Shown one piece after another: positions 8,591-16,909 of a stretch of 64,000 nucleotides of DNA; positions within the stretch are counted from its first letter, which is position 1; each line of letters opens with the position of its first letter. The position numbers were made by a program, and so were the translations under genes. A model generated the notes under the pieces. It searched no databases, had not been told where the DNA came from, and saw only the letters and a list, made by a program, of their open reading frames with translations. The DNA lies in contig DATAUV010000112.1 of the NCBI GenBank assembly GCA_036268075.1, positions 14,669 through 78,668 on the forward strand, written 5' to 3'. This DNA comes from DATARH01 sp036268075 (GTDB lineage: Bacteria > Pseudomonadota > Alphaproteobacteria > ATCC43930 > CGMCC-115725).

Positions 8591-8604
8591 CGCATCGCGA
8601 TGCG
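8591..8604. promoter_or_regulatory. 14-bp perfect palindrome upstream of racemase-like gene
   Basis: The sequence CGCATCGCGATGCG is a perfect palindrome 31 bp before the GTG start of the gene at 8635, in the divergent space shared with the lipoprotein gene. It could be an operator, but no regulator is known for it. In GC-rich DNA a palindrome this short may be chance. Confidence 0.3.
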
Positions 8605-8634
8605 GCGATTTCGTGGCGGTGAAGGAGAGGGATC

Positions 8635-9303
8635 GTGAGGCCGATCGTCGTCATCAATCCGAACTCGACAGAGGCTGTCACCAAGGCGATCGACGCCGCG
8701 CTGGCGCCGCTGCGCATGGCGGGCGGACCAGAGCTCGTGTGCCAGACCCTCGCCGAGGGGCCGCCCGGGGTCGAGAGCCAAGGCGACGCCGATTCGGTGA
8801 TCGCCCCGCTGTGCCGCTCGGTCGCGGCGCAGGGCAACGCGGCCTCCGCCTTCGTCATCGCCTGCTTCAGCGACCCCGGCCTCCACGCCGCGCGCGAGAC
8901 CACCCAGCGGCCGGTGCTCGGCATCGCTGAATGCGGGATATTGACCGCGCTGACGCTGGGGCAGCGATTCGGCGTCGTCTCGATCCTCAAAAAGGCGATC
9001 CCGCGTCACCTGCGCTATTACGGGGCGATGGGGGTCGGCGGGCGCCTCGCCGGCGATCTGCCGATCGGCCTCGGCGTCACCGAGCTCGGCGATGCCGAGA
9101 CGACCCTCGCCCGCATGACCGAAACCGGCGCCGAGCTCCGCGACCGCCACGGCGCCGACGTGCTGGTGCTCGGCTGCGCCGGGATGGCGCGCTATCGCGG
9201 CCGGCTGGAACAGGCGCTCGGGCTGCCGGTGGTCGAGCCGACCCAGGCCGCCGTGACGATGGCAATCGGGCGGGTGAGGCTGGGGTGGAAGTGTTCTTGG
9301 TGA
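8635..9303 (+). CDS. Asp/Glu/hydantoin racemase family protein
   Basis: The 222-residue product starts with GTG after GGAGAGG. It has the family's N-terminal strand motif INPNSTEAVT, a first catalytic cysteine in IACFSDPGL, and a second in VLGCAGMARY. This two-cysteine arrangement is that of cofactor-independent racemases such as hydantoin and aspartate racemase. It should racemise an amino-acid-like or hydantoin substrate in the cytoplasm. The substrate cannot be assigned, and no hydantoinase genes are nearby. Confidence 0.88.
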   Translation: MRPIVVINPNSTEAVTKAIDAALAPLRMAGGPELVCQTLAEGPPGVESQGDADSVIAPLCRSVAAQGNAASAFVIACFSDPGLHAARETTQRPVLGIAECGILTALTLGQRFGVVSILKKAIPRHLRYYGAMGVGGRLAGDLPIGLGVTELGDAETTLARMTETGAELRDRHGADVLVLGCAGMARYRGRLEQALGLPVVEPTQAAVTMAIGRVRLGWKCSW

Positions 9304-9314
9304 GGACGCGCCTC

Positions 9315-9761
9315 CTAAGGCCCTGACGACACGGCGGCAGGCTGCAGCACCTCGATCGGGTATCGGACGAAGTCCGCGGCGTTGAAGGTAAGCAGCCGGG
9401 TCACCCGGTGCACGTTCATCACGGCGACAAGCCGCGCATCGTGGACTTGGACTCCCCTGACCCCATGCCCCACCACCAGACGCTTCCACTCTTCGTAGAT
9501 TGCCGGGATGTCGGCCAGCATCTCCAAAGCTTCCTCGATTTTTTTCACCTCGGCCTGGACGATCACGGAGGTGAAACCGAGCCCGTTCCGTTCGGCGGGC
9601 CGCGTGGCGACGCTCCAGAACTCCGCGATGTTCTGCGGCGAGAAATGCACAGGCTCTCCGGATGCGAGGAGGCGCTCGACGCTGCCGACCGCAAATTCGT
9701 GATGCGGATGGCCGGGCTGCGTGCGCCTCAGCAGGATATTGGTATCAACGAGAACGCTCAC
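9315..9761 (-). CDS. PIN domain ribonuclease toxin, VapC-like
   Basis: This 148-residue protein begins VSVLVDTNILLRR, with the first PIN-domain aspartate in VDTN. A conserved Glu lies in NIAEFWSV, and later acidic residues are in VQVHDARLVA and TFNAADFVRY. PIN toxins are Mg-dependent ribonucleases. The GTG start at 9761 overlaps the TGA of the antitoxin gene (GTGA), giving translational coupling. The longer frame upstream overlaps the antitoxin and is not used. Confidence 0.88.
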   Translation of the reverse strand: MSVLVDTNILLRRTQPGHPHHEFAVGSVERLLASGEPVHFSPQNIAEFWSVATRPAERNGLGFTSVIVQAEVKKIEEALEMLADIPAIYEEWKRLVVGHGVRGVQVHDARLVAVMNVHRVTRLLTFNAADFVRYPIEVLQPAAVSSGP

Positions 9762-10006
9762 CCGCGCCCGGCGTAGATGCTCTCGCGGCTGATCGCCTCG
9801 TCGGACAGCGGCTGGGTGTGCGGCAGGCCCCTGACCGATTCCCGCCAAATCCGCGCCCGGTCGTCCGGCGTGCGCGACGGTGCCCTCGGTCCCGCCTGCT
9901 CTTCCAGTACGCGCTTGAGAAGCGCCGAGAGCGGCACGCCTCGCTCGGCTGCTTCGGCTGCGTATCTCGCCTCTACATCGGGAGCGAGCTCAACGGTCAC
10001 GGACAT
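9758..10006 (-). CDS. Ribbon-helix-helix antitoxin, VapB-like
   Basis: This 82-residue protein starts MSVTVELAPDVEARYAAEA, a beta-strand followed by helices as in ribbon-helix-helix DNA-binding antitoxins. It ends DEAISRESIYAGRG, a tail typical of VapB partners that wraps around the PIN toxin. A GAGG Shine-Dalgarno sequence lies six bases before the ATG at 10006. It is the upstream gene of the toxin pair and would autorepress the operon and neutralise VapC. Confidence 0.82.
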   Translation of the reverse strand: MSVTVELAPDVEARYAAEAAERGVPLSALLKRVLEEQAGPRAPSRTPDDRARIWRESVRGLPHTQPLSDEAISRESIYAGRG

Positions 10007-10086
10007 GGTGCGCCTCAAGCACAGTTCTCTTTTTGTACCGAATCTTCACCGATCTGTCCATCGCGCTGCCGACGCGTTTCGAGGCG

Positions 10087-10287
10087 CTATTCCCGCTCCT
10101 CCTCGCCGATACCGTCTTCCTCGTCGTCGTCGCTGGTGGGAATGCGGTAGTCGCCGTTGAGCCAGGCGCCGAGGTCGAGGTCGGCGCAGCGGCCGGAGCA
10201 GAACGGGCGGTGGCGGAAAACCGACGGCTTGCCGCAGCGCGGGCAGGGGCGCGAGGGTGGGAATGGGGCGGGCGGGTCCTGGTCCAT
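10087..10287 (-). CDS. yacG: DNA gyrase inhibitor YacG
   Basis: This 66-residue zinc-binding protein has CPRCGKPS followed by FCSGRCADLDLGAWL, a C-x2-C and C-x3-C site, and then the acidic tail IPTSDDDEED. YacG binds GyrB and inhibits gyrase. It is the last gene of the murA-to-yacG operon, 13 bp after the ribonuclease gene. The start at 10287 gives the usual family length. Confidence 0.92.
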   Translation of the reverse strand: MDQDPPAPFPPSRPCPRCGKPSVFRHRPFCSGRCADLDLGAWLNGDYRIPTSDDDEEDGIGEEERE

Positions 10288-10300
10288 GGGCTGGATATCG

Positions 10301-11428
10301 TTATCGCGGGGCGATCGTGAAAGGGCTTGGCGCGTCGCCGGCCGTCGCGATTTCGATGGTGCGGGCGAGTTTCGCCTCCAGGGCCGCGAAGGCGGCGGCG
10401 GCGGGTCCTCGCAGGGCCGCGGCGACCGCGGCCGACACCGTGAGGCGCCAGGCCGCGGCGGGCCGGGCGCGGGCTTCGCGCTGTATGGCGCGGAGGGCGG
10501 CGAAGGCGGCGGTTGCCGCGCCGTCGCCGAGCGCGGCGGCGAGCGACGGAGCCTTGTAGGGGCGCACGATCTCGACATGGCCGAGCCGGGTCCAGCCGAG
10601 AAGCTGCGGCTTGGCCGGATCGGCGGCGAGGGCGTCGCCGAGCGCCTGCCGCACCTCTTCGCGCGGACCGCGCCCTTCGAGTCCGACAAAATCGACGACA
10701 ATCCCGCCGCCGAGGTTGCGCAGCCGGATGTGCCGCGCGATCGCCCGCGCCGCCTCGATGTTGCCGGCGAGCGCCGCGCGGGCGGCCGATCCGGCCTCGG
10801 GCGTGCCGGTGTCGACATCGATCATCGTCGCGGCGCGGGTCTCCTCGATGTGCACCATGCCGCCGCCGGGCAGGTCGAGGTGGCGGGCGAGGGCGACCGC
10901 GAATTCCGTATCGAGGTCGATCGGCGGGTCGTCGCGGGCGATCTCGGCGCCCGGGAAGGCGGCGCGCAGCTCGGGCACGACCGCGGCGTCGTCGGCGAGG
11001 ATACGGTCGGGCCGGCTCGATACCGCGAGGGCGAGCGCGGCGGCAAAGCCCGGGGCGGGGTAGAGCTGCGCCGGCGGGTCGCGGTCAGGGGCGGCGATGT
11101 CGCGGGTGATGCGGGTGGAAAGGCGGGCGCCCTTGTCCGGCAGGGCCTCGCGCCGCACCTCGACCATCACCCGCGCGCCCTCGTCGAGGCCCAGGCTGTC
11201 GCGAAGCTGGGGGCCTTGGCGGCGCGGGGCGAGGCCGGGGCGAACGTCGCCGATCTCGATGAAGGCGGAGTCGAGCCCCTTGGCGACGCGCACGACGCGG
11301 CCGAGATGGATGCTGCCGGCGCGTTTGCGATCGCCTCGTTCGAGATGAAGCTCGACGACCGCGCCGTCTTCCATGAGCGCCGCGCGCCACTCGCCGGGGC
11401 TGGCGGCGATGATCAGGTCGCGGCGCAA
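10301..11428 (-). CDS. rng: Ribonuclease E/G family protein
   Basis: This about 375-residue protein has an S1-like segment (GSIHLGRVVRVAKGLDSAFIEIG), then the catalytic acidic residues in TMIDVDTG and GGGIVVDFVGLEGR. The metal-binding CPxC zinc link of E. coli RNase E/G is absent. It belongs to the short alphaproteobacterial form that processes RNA. The start is uncertain: the TTG at 11428 lies inside the end of maf and is the most natural in-frame codon before the conserved N-terminus. It is coupled to maf upstream and yacG downstream. Confidence 0.85.
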   Translation of the reverse strand: MRRDLIIAASPGEWRAALMEDGAVVELHLERGDRKRAGSIHLGRVVRVAKGLDSAFIEIGDVRPGLAPRRQGPQLRDSLGLDEGARVMVEVRREALPDKGARLSTRITRDIAAPDRDPPAQLYPAPGFAAALALAVSSRPDRILADDAAVVPELRAAFPGAEIARDDPPIDLDTEFAVALARHLDLPGGGMVHIEETRAATMIDVDTGTPEAGSAARAALAGNIEAARAIARHIRLRNLGGGIVVDFVGLEGRGPREEVRQALGDALAADPAKPQLLGWTRLGHVEIVRPYKAPSLAAALGDGAATAAFAALRAIQREARARPAAAWRLTVSAAVAAALRGPAAAAFAALEAKLARTIEIATAGDAPSPFTIAPR

Positions 11429-11994
11429 TATCCGTGGCCGGTCAAAAGCTGCGCGGTCTCGTAGAGCGGCAGGCCGACGACGTTGGAGTACGACCCCGCC
11501 ATCCACGCGACGAAGGCGGCCGCCTTGCCCTGGATCGCATAGCCGCCGGCCTTGCCCTGCCATTCGCCGGTGGCGAGGTAGGCGGCGATCTCAGACTTCG
11601 ACAACCGCTTGAAGAGAACCTGGCTAACCACTTCCCGCGACGAGATATTGCCGGTCGGGCTCATCACCACGATCGCGCCGATCACGCGGTGGCGGCGACC
11701 CGACAGCAGGGTCAGGCAGGCGCGGGCGGCGGCCTCGTTTTCGGGCTTGCCGAGGATGCGCCGGCCGCAGGCGACGACGGTGTCGGCGGCGAGGATGATC
11801 GCGTCCGGGTGGCGGGCGCGGACGGTGTCGGCCTTGGCCCGGGCGAGGCGAGCGGCGTGCAGGCGCGGCAGCTCGTCGCGCAATGGGGTTTCGTCGATAT
11901 CGGCCGGGTCGACGGCGTCCGGCTCGATGCCGATCTGGCGCAGGAGGTCGAGCCGTCGGGGCGAGGCGGAGGCGAGCACCAGTTTCGCGGTCAC
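11413..11994 (-). CDS. maf: Maf family nucleotide pyrophosphatase
   Basis: The 193-residue product begins VTAKLVLASASPRRLDLLRQIG, with the SASPRR signature. It continues with the AADTVVA loop holding the catalytic Asp, and GKPENEAAA. Maf proteins hydrolyse modified or canonical nucleoside triphosphates and are linked to septum control. The GTG start at 11994 overlaps the stop of the UPF0262 gene (GTGA), and the 3' end overlaps the ribonuclease start by 16 bp. Confidence 0.93.
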   Translation of the reverse strand: MTAKLVLASASPRRLDLLRQIGIEPDAVDPADIDETPLRDELPRLHAARLARAKADTVRARHPDAIILAADTVVACGRRILGKPENEAAARACLTLLSGRRHRVIGAIVVMSPTGNISSREVVSQVLFKRLSKSEIAAYLATGEWQGKAGGYAIQGKAAAFVAWMAGSYSNVVGLPLYETAQLLTGHGYCAAT

Positions 11995-12488
11995 GACCGC
12001 GGATGCTCCCCGAGCCCGTGCGACGACCCCTTGATGTGCAGGACGCAGATCAGCGTGAAGAGGCGGCGCGAGGTGTCGCGGTCGATCGTCGCCTTGTCGG
12101 CGAGGCATTCGCGCAGCAGCTCGGCGCCCTCGTTGTGGAGGCCGCGCCTCCCCATGTCGATCGCCTCGACCTGGCCGAGATTGCCGCCGCGGATCGCCTG
12201 GGAATAGCTCTCGCAGACGAGGAAGTAGTCCTTGACCACGCGCCGGAACGGGGCGAGCGGGACGACGATCGTCTCGCTTTCGCCGTCGGCCTCGCTGGCG
12301 ATCTCGATCTGGAGGCGCGTCTCCTCGACCGCGAGGTGCAGTCTGAACGGGCCGGCCCGGCCGGAGGCGAGGGCAAAATGGTTGTCGTGCAACAGGTCCT
12401 GGATCGCGGCGGCGCGCTCGTGCTCGATCTCGGCGCTGCGGCGGACGACGGAGTGCTCGTCGAGGGTGATCTCGGCGATGTCAGCCAT
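11991..12488 (-). CDS. UPF0262 family protein
   Basis: This 165-residue protein matches the UPF0262 family in length and in segments such as RSAEIEHERAAAIQDLL, FRRVVKDYFLVCESYSQAI and the ending CVLHIKGSSHGLGEH. The family is found almost only in alphaproteobacteria and usually lies next to hisD. The function is unknown. The ATG at 12488 overlaps the end of hisD by 8 bp, and its own stop overlaps the maf start. Confidence 0.9.
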   Translation of the reverse strand: MADIAEITLDEHSVVRRSAEIEHERAAAIQDLLHDNHFALASGRAGPFRLHLAVEETRLQIEIASEADGESETIVVPLAPFRRVVKDYFLVCESYSQAIRGGNLGQVEAIDMGRRGLHNEGAELLRECLADKATIDRDTSRRLFTLICVLHIKGSSHGLGEHPRS

Positions 12489-13782
12489 GTTTCCCTTGGG
12501 TACGGTTGCCCCGAAGCGACAGCGACAGCGCGTGCGCGTGGAGCCCCTCGGCCTCGGCGAGGCGGATCGCGGACGGGGCGAGCGCGGCGAGGCTTTGCGC
12601 GTCGCAGCCGACAAGCGTCGTGCGCTTCATGAAATCGAGCACGCCGAGCCCCGAGGCAAAGCGGGCGCTGCGCGCGGTCGGCAGGACGTGGTTGGGGCCG
12701 GCGACGTAATCGCCGACCGCCTCCGGCGCGTAGCGGCCGAGGAAGATCGCGCCGGCGTGGCGGATTTTCGCGGCGAGCGCGTCCGGGTCGGCGACGGCAA
12801 GCTCGCAATGCTCGGGCGCGAGCCGGTCGACGAGGCCGGCGGCTTCGTCCCAGTCGCGGACGAGGATCGTCGCGCCGTTCGCCTCCCAGCTTTCGCGCGC
12901 GATTCGGGCGCGCGGCAAGCTCTTGAGGTGCGCGGCGAGGGCCGTCTCGACCGCGGCGGCGAATTCGGCCGAGTCGGTGACGAGGATCGCCTGCGCGGCG
13001 GTGTCGTGCTCGGCCTGCGAGAGCAGGTCGGCGGCGATCCAGGCGGGGTCGTTGTCGCGGTCGGCGACGACGAGGATTTCCGACGGCCCGGCTATCATGT
13101 CGATGCCGACCTTGCCGAACACGCGGCGCTTGGCGGCGTCGACATAGGCGTTGCCGGGGCCGACGATCTTGTCGACGGGCGCGATCGTCGCGGTGCCGTA
13201 GGCGAGCGCGGCGACGGCCTGGGCGCCGCCGATTCGGTAGATCTCGTCGATCCCGGCAAGCCGCGCGGCGGCGAGGACGAGCGGGTTCAGCACCCCGTCC
13301 GGCGCCGGCACGACCATGACCAGCCGTCCCACCCCGGCGACCTTGGCCGGGATCGCGTTCATCAGCACCGACGACGGATAGGCCGCCGTGCCGCCAGGCA
13401 CGTAAAGCCCGACCGCGTCGATCGCGCCCCACCGCATGCCGAGCCTCACCCCCGCCTCGTCGACGTAATCGATCTGGGCGGGGAGCTGTCTGCGATGGAA
13501 TTTCTCGATGCGCTCGGCGGCGAAGCGCAGCGCCGCGACAGCGTCCTCGGGCGCTGCCGCCTCGCGTTCAGCGGGCGACAGGCGGAGGGTCTGCGGGGTC
13601 AGCGCGACGCGGTCGAAGCGGTGCGTGTACTCGATCAGCGCCGCGTCGCCGCGCCGTGCGACATCGGCGATGATCGCGGCGACCACGTCGTCGACATCGG
13701 CGGCGCTCTCGCGCTTTTGCGCGAGCAGTACGGCGAAGGCTTCGGGGAAGCCGGGATCGCGGGTGGAGAGGGTTGCGGCCAC
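12481..13782 (-). CDS. hisD: Histidinol dehydrogenase
   Basis: This 433-residue enzyme performs the last two steps of histidine synthesis, oxidising L-histidinol to histidine with NAD+ and zinc. Visible motifs are YVPGGTAAYPSSVLMNAIPAK, VDKIVGPGNAYV, DMIAGPSEILV with the following QAEHD zinc ligand segment, and the C-terminal GVLDFMKRT. Length and motifs fit a complete enzyme. It follows hisG by 4 bp on the same strand, so the two are cotranscribed. Confidence 0.97.
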   Translation of the reverse strand: MAATLSTRDPGFPEAFAVLLAQKRESAADVDDVVAAIIADVARRGDAALIEYTHRFDRVALTPQTLRLSPAEREAAAPEDAVAALRFAAERIEKFHRRQLPAQIDYVDEAGVRLGMRWGAIDAVGLYVPGGTAAYPSSVLMNAIPAKVAGVGRLVMVVPAPDGVLNPLVLAAARLAGIDEIYRIGGAQAVAALAYGTATIAPVDKIVGPGNAYVDAAKRRVFGKVGIDMIAGPSEILVVADRDNDPAWIAADLLSQAEHDTAAQAILVTDSAEFAAAVETALAAHLKSLPRARIARESWEANGATILVRDWDEAAGLVDRLAPEHCELAVADPDALAAKIRHAGAIFLGRYAPEAVGDYVAGPNHVLPTARSARFASGLGVLDFMKRTTLVGCDAQSLAALAPSAIRLAEAEGLHAHALSLSLRGNRTQGKHG

Positions 13783-13786
13783 CGCG

Positions 13787-14470
13787 CTACGCGCCGGCCC
13801 CGACCGCCGCGCGAAAGCGCTCGATCCAGCCGCCGACCTCGTCGGGGCGCGTCTTCAGGGCCGGGCGGTTGACGATCAGGCGGGAGCTGACATCCGCGAT
13901 GTGCTCGATCTCGACGAGCCCGTTGGCGGCGAGCGTCGCGCCGGTCGCCACGAGGTCGACGATATGGCGGCAGAGGCCAAGGCTCGGCCCCAGCTCCATG
14001 GCGCCGTTGAGCTTGATGCATTCGGCCTGAACCCCGCGCGCGGCGAAATGGCGGCGGGTGACCTCGGGATATTTGGTGGCGACGCGCAGATGGCTCCAGC
14101 TTTGCGGGTCTTCGCGATCGACCCAGTCGGCCGGCGCCGCGACCATCAGCCGGCAATGCCCGATCTTGAGGTCGAGCGGGGCATAGATGTCGGAATAGTC
14201 GAATTCCATCAGCACGTCGCTGCCCGAGACGCCGAGCTGCGCCGCGCCGAACGCGACAAAGGTCGCGACGTCGAAGCTGCGCACGCGGATGATCTCGAGG
14301 CCGGGGTCGGAGGTCGCGAAGCGAAGTTGGCGCGATTTCGGGTCGGTAAAGGCCGGCTCGGGCTCGACCCCCATGCGCCCGAGCATCGGCATCACCTCGC
14401 CGAGGATGCGGCCGTTGGGCAGCGCCATGATCAAAGGTTCGCGGGGTTCGGAAGAGAGGGGGGCGGTCAT
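13787..14470 (-). CDS. hisG: ATP phosphoribosyltransferase, short form
   Basis: This 227-residue protein catalyses the first step of histidine synthesis. Family segments are LIMALPNGRILGEVMP, GVSGSDVLMEFD, RVATKYPEVTRRHF and IVDLVATGATLAANGLVEIE. It lacks the C-terminal regulatory domain of the long form, so by family rule it should need HisZ, which is not in this window. The ATG at 14470 overlaps the end of the DUF2948 gene. Confidence 0.95.
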   Translation of the reverse strand: MTAPLSSEPREPLIMALPNGRILGEVMPMLGRMGVEPEPAFTDPKSRQLRFATSDPGLEIIRVRSFDVATFVAFGAAQLGVSGSDVLMEFDYSDIYAPLDLKIGHCRLMVAAPADWVDREDPQSWSHLRVATKYPEVTRRHFAARGVQAECIKLNGAMELGPSLGLCRHIVDLVATGATLAANGLVEIEHIADVSSRLIVNRPALKTRPDEVGGWIERFRAAVGAGA

Positions 14471-14904
14471 GGCTTCTCGTGGTCGGGCTGCCAGGCGGTC
14501 GGCCACGGCTCGCCGAGGTCGCGGACGAGGCATTCGATCGCCGCGACGCTCAGCCGGATCGAGACATCCGCCGAGAAGTCGAGGTCGATGGTGCCGCCGC
14601 CATCGGGCAGGCGGATCGCCAACAGCGACAGGATGCGGTCCTCCTCGCTGCGGCGAAACCCGCGATAGGAGACGCGGTCGACCTCGGCAAACGAAATGCC
14701 GCACAGCGTGCGCTCGTGGCCGCTATTTGCCCCGTTTCCGGCACGCTCCCAGCGGAAGCGGTTGGCGACCAGTACAAAGCGGCGCTCGTCGCGGTCGAAG
14801 GCGAGGTCGCGCACCGAGACCAGCGCGTCTTGCAGATGCGCCGAGACGACCGTCAGGTCGCCGGAATCCTGCGCGCGCAGCCTGATCCCGTCGTCAGGCG
14901 CCAC
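14467..14904 (-). CDS. DUF2948 family protein
   Basis: This 145-residue protein has GIRLRAQDSGDLTVVSAHLQDALV near the start and matches the DUF2948 family, which is typical of alphaproteobacteria and usually sits between murA and hisG as here. The function is unknown. The GTG at 14904 is preferred because the family begins close to it and it overlaps the murA stop by 11 bp. A longer start at 14961 would lie deep inside murA. Confidence 0.88.
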   Translation of the reverse strand: MAPDDGIRLRAQDSGDLTVVSAHLQDALVSVRDLAFDRDERRFVLVANRFRWERAGNGANSGHERTLCGISFAEVDRVSYRGFRRSEEDRILSLLAIRLPDGGGTIDLDFSADVSIRLSVAAIECLVRDLGEPWPTAWQPDHEKP

Positions 14905-16168
14905 CGCCGATCCTTTCGATCCGGGCGCCGCACGCCGCCAGCTTTGCCTCGATCCGCTCATAGCCGCGGTCGAGGTGATAGACGCGGTTGACCACCGTCT
15001 CGCCGTCGGCGACGAGCCCGGCGATGATCAGCGACACCGAGGCGCGCAGGTCGGTCGCCATCACCGGCGCGCCCTTCAGCATCTTGACCCCGCGCACCAG
15101 CGCCGAGGCGCCGTGGATCGTGATGTTGGCGCCCATCCGCGCCAGCTCGGGCACGTGCATGAACCGGTTCTCGAAGATCGTCTCGGTGATCATCGAGGCG
15201 CCTTCGGCGGTTGTCATCAGCGTCATGATCTGCGCCTGCAGATCGGTCGGAAAGCCGGGGAACGGCTCGGTCATCACGTCGACCCCGGCGATGCGGCCGT
15301 TGGCGCGGCGCACATGGAGCCCGCCGGCGCATTCCGTGACCTCGATCTCGGCCGGGGCGAGGGCGCGCACGACCGCGGCGACATGGTCGAGCCGCGCGCC
15401 GGACAGCGTCACCTCGCCGCCGGTCGCCGCGGCCGCCATCAGATAGGTGCCGGTCTCGATCCGGTCGGGGATGACGCGGTGCCGGGCCGGGTTGAGGCTG
15501 GTGACGCCGGTGACGGTGAGCCGGTCGGTGCCGATGCCGTCGATCCGCGCGCCCATCTCGACAAGGCAGATGGCGAGGTCGGTGATCTCGGGCTCGCGCG
15601 CGGCGTTGATCAGCACCGTCACGCCCTCGGCGAGGGTCGCGGCCATCAGCAGGTTTTCGGTCGCGCCGACCGAGACTTGGGGAAAGACGATCTCGGCGCC
15701 CTTGAGCCCCTGGGGCGCGCGTGCCTCGATATAGCCCTCGCTGAGCTCGATCTCGGCGCCGAGCCGCTCCAGCCCCTTGAGGTGGAAATCCACCGGCCGC
15801 GCGCCGATCGAGCAGCCGCCGGGCAACGACACGCGGGCGATGCCGCAACGCGCGACCAGCGGCCCCAGCACCAGCACCGACGCGCGCATCTTGCGCACGA
15901 GGTCGTAGGGCGCGGTGGTCGACACGATCTCGCGGGCGGCGAATTCGACCGTGCGGGCGGAATTGTCGGTCGGCGTGACCCTGACCCCGTGCTGGCTCAA
16001 CAGCTCCATCATCGAGGCGATGTCGGCGAGATGGGGCAGGTTTTCGAGCGTCAGCGGGGCCGGCGTCAACAGGCTCGCCGCCATCAGCGGCAGGGCCGCG
16101 TTCTTGGCGCCGCTGATCGGGACGGTGCCGCAAAGCGGCCTGCCTCCACGGATCAGGATCTTGTCCAT
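14894..16168 (-). CDS. murA: UDP-N-acetylglucosamine 1-carboxyvinyltransferase
   Basis: This 424-residue enzyme performs the first committed step of peptidoglycan synthesis, transferring enolpyruvate from PEP to UDP-GlcNAc. It begins MDKILIRGGRPLCGTVPISGAKNA-like with the conserved GAKNAALP. The catalytic cysteine is in LPGGCSIGARPVD, and PFPGFPTDLQAQ and HLDRGYERIEAKL are present. Cysteine at the active site predicts fosfomycin sensitivity of this enzyme. A start six codons upstream (16186) is possible. It is the first gene of the operon running to yacG. Confidence 0.96.
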   Translation of the reverse strand: MDKILIRGGRPLCGTVPISGAKNAALPLMAASLLTPAPLTLENLPHLADIASMMELLSQHGVRVTPTDNSARTVEFAAREIVSTTAPYDLVRKMRASVLVLGPLVARCGIARVSLPGGCSIGARPVDFHLKGLERLGAEIELSEGYIEARAPQGLKGAEIVFPQVSVGATENLLMAATLAEGVTVLINAAREPEITDLAICLVEMGARIDGIGTDRLTVTGVTSLNPARHRVIPDRIETGTYLMAAAATGGEVTLSGARLDHVAAVVRALAPAEIEVTECAGGLHVRRANGRIAGVDVMTEPFPGFPTDLQAQIMTLMTTAEGASMITETIFENRFMHVPELARMGANITIHGASALVRGVKMLKGAPVMATDLRASVSLIIAGLVADGETVVNRVYHLDRGYERIEAKLAACGARIERIGGGA

Positions 16169-16265
16169 CGCATCGGTCCCAGACATGTGCAGGCAAACGT
16201 GCGCCGTGACTTAACAATCCGCGGCCTGCCGTGGGGGTTGCTTTTAACGAAGTGGCCGGCGTCGC

Positions 16266-16469
16266 TCAAGCGGGCGATTTCGCGGGGCTGGGCAGTGGTT
16301 TGGGCGCCTCGCGGGCGCGCGACTGCTGTTTGCGGCGTCCGAGATTCGCCCGCAGCGCCCGGGCGAGCCGCTCCGCGCGCGCCTCCTGCTCGCGTAGTTT
16401 CGCGGTGGTGATCGTCGGGCCGTCGGCCATGGGCGGAGGAAACGGGAGCGCGGAGGCGCTGTCAATCAT
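16266..16469 (-). CDS. Small basic hypothetical protein
   Basis: This predicted 67-residue protein (or 54 residues if the ATG at 16430 is used) is rich in Ala and Arg. Its central helix is LREQEARAERLARALRANLGRRKQQ, cut here for length. Small proteins with an LRANL.RRK core occur in many alphaproteobacteria, often near murA. No function is known. It lies 97 bp upstream of murA on the same strand. The codon pattern and context support it only moderately. Confidence 0.55.
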   Translation of the reverse strand: MIDSASALPFPPPMADGPTITTAKLREQEARAERLARALRANLGRRKQQSRAREAPKPLPSPAKSPA

Positions 16470-16552
16470 TGCCTGCCGCGGGCGATCAGATGGGTCATGA
16501 ACGACCCGTCATCTCGGCCTCGACCGAGCGGCTCCGACCCGCCTCGGTCGCG

Positions 16553-16605
16553 CGGACGGACGGGGCGGGCGGACGGGGCGGACGGACGGGGCGGGCGGGC
16601 GGGCC
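16553..16605. repeat. Low-complexity GGACGGGGCGGGC repeats
   Basis: About 50 bp consists of imperfect tandem GGACGGACGGGGCGGGC-like units, just upstream of the tRNA-Thr gene. It is strongly G-rich on the plus strand and could form quadruplex structures. No gene is seen. Confidence 0.6.
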
Positions 16606-16673
16606 TGACGCCTTGCCAATCGGCGGAGGCTCGTGTATCTCCGCGGGCCGCCGCTATGCCCACGCGGATCGAT

Positions 16674-16748
<75 letters not shown>

Positions 16749-16909
16749 GCATTTCATTCTGCGTTTCGTCGGCTAGTAGTGACGAAATCCTCGAATGATC
16801 GTGTCACTTTGCTCCATTTATGCCAGTTGGTGATGCGTGTAACCGCTTTCTGACGAATCGTGCTAATACGTCTTCACTTTACGCATCCGGCTGGGGCCAA
16901 CTAGGCATC

